Position numbers and translations under genes: made by a program. A model generated the notes under the pieces. That model saw only the letters and a list, made by a program, of their open reading frames with translations, was not told the DNA's origin and searched no databases. A DNA stretch of 64,000 nucleotides from positions 1 to 64,000 of the forward strand of contig NZ_JACXIY010000042.1 in NCBI RefSeq assembly GCF_014705655.1, read 5' to 3'. Source of the stretch: Paenibacillus arenilitoris. Lineage in GTDB: Bacteria; Bacillota; Bacilli; Paenibacillales; Paenibacillaceae. The stretch's first letter is position 1. Every line of letters starts with the position of its first letter. Shown here piece by piece: positions 62,682 through 64,000 of the stretch.

Positions 62682-62969
62682 ATGAAAATAAGAGTGGAGC
62701 AGCCGGCGGCGCGCTGGTACAAGACGGAGATGGGATTATCGGACGGGGATTCGGTCCGCGTGTACGTCCGCTTGGGCGGCTGCGGCAGCGTTCATCCCGG
62801 ACTGTCGCTCGGCGTCATTAAGGATACTCCGATGCGCGTCGGGGTAAGCGAAGTCGTAGAAGGCGTCACCTTCTATATGGAGGAAGACAATCTATGGTAC
62901 TTGGACGGCAAATCGCTGCGCATCTCGTTCGACGAGAGGTACGAGGAAATTAAGATGACGGTCGAGTAA
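62682..62969 (+). CDS. HesB/IscA-like protein (YneR type)
   Basis: 95 residues, ATG at 62682 with AAAGGAGC upstream. HesB/IscA fold: AARWYKTEMGLSDGDSVRVY, RLGGCGSVHPGLSLGV, FYMEEDNLWYLDGKSLRISF. Only one Cys (in GGCGS) is present, whereas canonical A-type carriers have three, so iron-sulfur scaffold function is doubtful; this short single-Cys form is common in Bacillales as YneR and its role is unknown. It faces the oxidoreductase gene divergently across ~150 bases. Confidence 0.88.
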   Translation: MKIRVEQPAARWYKTEMGLSDGDSVRVYVRLGGCGSVHPGLSLGVIKDTPMRVGVSEVVEGVTFYMEEDNLWYLDGKSLRISFDERYEEIKMTVE

Positions 62970-63042
62970 GCAAACCTTCATAGAACCTTCCAGATTTGGA
63001 AACAATGACGATAAAGATTGGTTTAACGGAGGACGCTTAACG

Positions 63043-63249
63043 ATGAAGGTAACGATAGGGCGCTGCCTGCTTGCCGAGAGGCTGGCGGAGCGGGGGATGT
63101 CGCGGGAGAAGCTTGCCGCCGATTTGCGCATGAGGCCGGAGAGGATCGGCGATTATATCGACAACAAGCGGATCATGCCGCTGAAGACGGCCGTTGCGAT
63201 CGCGCGAACGATCGGATGCAATACGGAGGAGCTCTACGAATTCGAATGA
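63043..63249 (+). CDS. Small XRE/Cro-type DNA-binding protein
   Basis: 68 residues, ATG at 63043 with ACGGAGG upstream. Essentially a single helix-turn-helix domain: CLLAERLAERGMSREKLAAD, LRMRPERIGDYIDNKRIMPL, KTAVAIARTIGCNTEELYEF. It has the length and layout of YozG/Cro-like single-domain regulators; the DY-D-KR recognition helix is typical. Target unknown. It is followed 27 bases later by the pterin dehydratase gene on the same strand. Confidence 0.9.
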   Translation: MKVTIGRCLLAERLAERGMSREKLAADLRMRPERIGDYIDNKRIMPLKTAVAIARTIGCNTEELYEFE

Positions 63250-63276
63250 ACGGATAAGCACAAGGAGGAGGACCGG

Positions 63277-63564
63277 ATGAAGCTGTCGGAGGAGCAGATC
63301 GGGCGCAGTCTCGCCGATATCGAGGGGTGGAAGCTTGAAGACGGCAAGTGGATCGTCAAAAAATACCGGTTCAAAGCGTTCACGGACGCCATCGCGTTCG
63401 TGAACCGCGTCGCGGAATTGTCGGAGAGCCATAATCATCATCCGTTTATCGCGATCGATTATAAGCTGGTGACGCTGCGGATGACGTCGTGGCATGCCGG
63501 AGGGCTGACCGCGCTTGATTTCACCGCGGCTGCGGCGTTTGACGGAGCTTATTCGGAAGGTTAG
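63277..63564 (+). CDS. Pterin-4a-carbinolamine dehydratase
   Basis: 95 residues, ATG at 63277 with AAGGAGGAGG. It dehydrates 4a-hydroxytetrahydropterin; in bacteria without phenylalanine hydroxylase, related proteins may serve the molybdenum cofactor or other pathways. Family motif FVNRVAELSESHNHHPFIAI with the catalytic His-His-Pro core, then YKLVTLRMTSWHAGGLTALD with the second active-site His and Asp. Length is normal. No aromatic amino-acid hydroxylase is in the window. Confidence 0.93.
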   Translation: MKLSEEQIGRSLADIEGWKLEDGKWIVKKYRFKAFTDAIAFVNRVAELSESHNHHPFIAIDYKLVTLRMTSWHAGGLTALDFTAAAAFDGAYSEG

Positions 63565-64000
63565 CCGCCGTGAAGCGCGTGGGCTCTGTGTCTTTATTGG
63601 TGCGGATAAAATCGCGGCGGCATTCAAAGCGGCTGCCAGCTTGTCGAATGCGGCAAACGAGCGGTATCCGAAACGTCTTCAGGTGATGGATAGGAATGTA
63701 TTAGCCGTCTCCCAAACGGCCGCCTCCCGCCATAGCCGGCAAATTTGCTGCAAATGTGCAGGTTTTTGGCCGCCATACGAGCCGCGTGATGCATGTGCCT
63801 GCATATGTGCAGCTTTTTTCGTCCAGAATGCTCGATTGGACTTTCAAGTCCCGGAATGCCTGCACAATCGCAGGAACTCCGTCCGGGCTGACTCGTCGAT
63901 GGTGCAATGCTGCACATTCGCAGCTTTTCGAGTAACTAAACATCCTAACTAGCCAAGGTAAGTGCAGCCAGAGCCAAGGCAGACGGAATAACCGGGGCGG
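63565..64000. other. Gene-free end region with repeated TGC-rich element
   Basis: No convincing gene. It holds four copies of a 14-base TGC-rich dyad element described separately; short frames here run through the repeats. Confidence 0.55.
63749..63930. repeat. Four-copy TGCANATNTGCAG element
   Basis: TGCAAATGTGCAGG (63749), TGCATATGTGCAGC (63800), TGCACAATCGCAGG (63861) and TGCACATTCGCAGC (63911) share TGCA(N)4-5GCAG, three followed by a T-run. Spacing alternates at 51, 61 and 50 bases, giving a ~112-bp higher-order unit. Each copy is a partial palindrome. Confidence 0.7.

Noticed and set aside
63565..64000. Short ORFs at the right end
   Set aside because: They run through the TGC-rich repeats and lack ribosome binding sites.

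Overview
The window looks like a chromosomal segment from a spore-forming Paenibacillaceae bacterium (Paenibacillus/Cohnella type). This is inferred from strong AGGAGG-type ribosome binding sites, TTG/GTG starts, LplB/YtcP/LplA-style sugar importers next to a membrane-anchored AraC (YesN-like) regulator, secreted multi-domain glycosidases, a VanW protein, and a paeninodin-type lasso peptide cluster. Most of the window is GC-rich; the first ~9.4 kb is clearly more AT-rich and is probably an acquired island. No rRNA, tRNA or CRISPR array was seen.

Layout. (1) 1-9.6 kb: a polymorphic-toxin locus. The end of a carbohydrate-binding/FnIII/YD-repeat protein is followed by a 2188-residue fusion of subtilisin protease, RHS repeats and a C-terminal ADP-ribosyltransferase-like toxin, then a decayed insertion sequence, then a small gene that may be the displaced immunity gene. 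(2) 10.7-29.0 kb: a Wzx/Wzy-type exopolysaccharide operon with Wzz-like co-polymerase, BY-kinase, GalU, priming sugar transferase, four glycosyltransferases, polymerase, flippase, acetyltransferase, pyruvyltransferase, a secreted agarase-like hydrolase, ManC and Ugd. The predicted sugar donors are UDP-Glc, UDP-GlcA and GDP-Man. (3) 29.0-36.3 kb: a lasso peptide cluster, directly downstream and co-directional: nucleotidyltransferase, HPr-kinase-like peptide kinase, B1 (PqqD-like), B2 (transglutaminase-like protease), ABC exporter, C (Asn-synthetase-like cyclase), and two nearly identical 45-residue precursors that are easily missed, ending in a strong terminator. (4) 36.3-42.8 kb: a convergent secreted GH5 enzyme, an XRE regulator, an intergenic array of 123-bp repeats with five palindromes, a secreted protein of unknown function and VanW. 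(5) 42.8-52.6 kb: a fructan-utilisation locus with LacI regulator, operators and a cre-like site, ABC importer, two GH32 enzymes and a ROK fructokinase. (6) 53.1-61.9 kb: a second oligosaccharide importer with YesN-like regulator, GH105 unsaturated-uronyl hydrolase and an uncharacterised protein that may be a new lyase or hydrolase. (7) 61.9-64 kb: housekeeping genes (NAD(P)-binding oxidoreductase, HesB-like protein, small XRE protein, pterin carbinolamine dehydratase) and a repeat-rich tail.

Most notable: the lasso cluster with two precursors sharing an Ala1/Asp9 ring layout and a C-terminal Tyr-Asp-Ser kinase target, with signs that the second precursor arose by tandem duplication of a ~262-bp unit that also copied the 3' end of the cyclase gene. 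Also of interest are the protease-RHS-toxin fusion cut off from its likely immunity gene, a LamG-GH32 enzyme with Glu at the nucleophile position, and several families of intergenic palindromic repeats. All functional calls are from reading the sequence; no database search was run.
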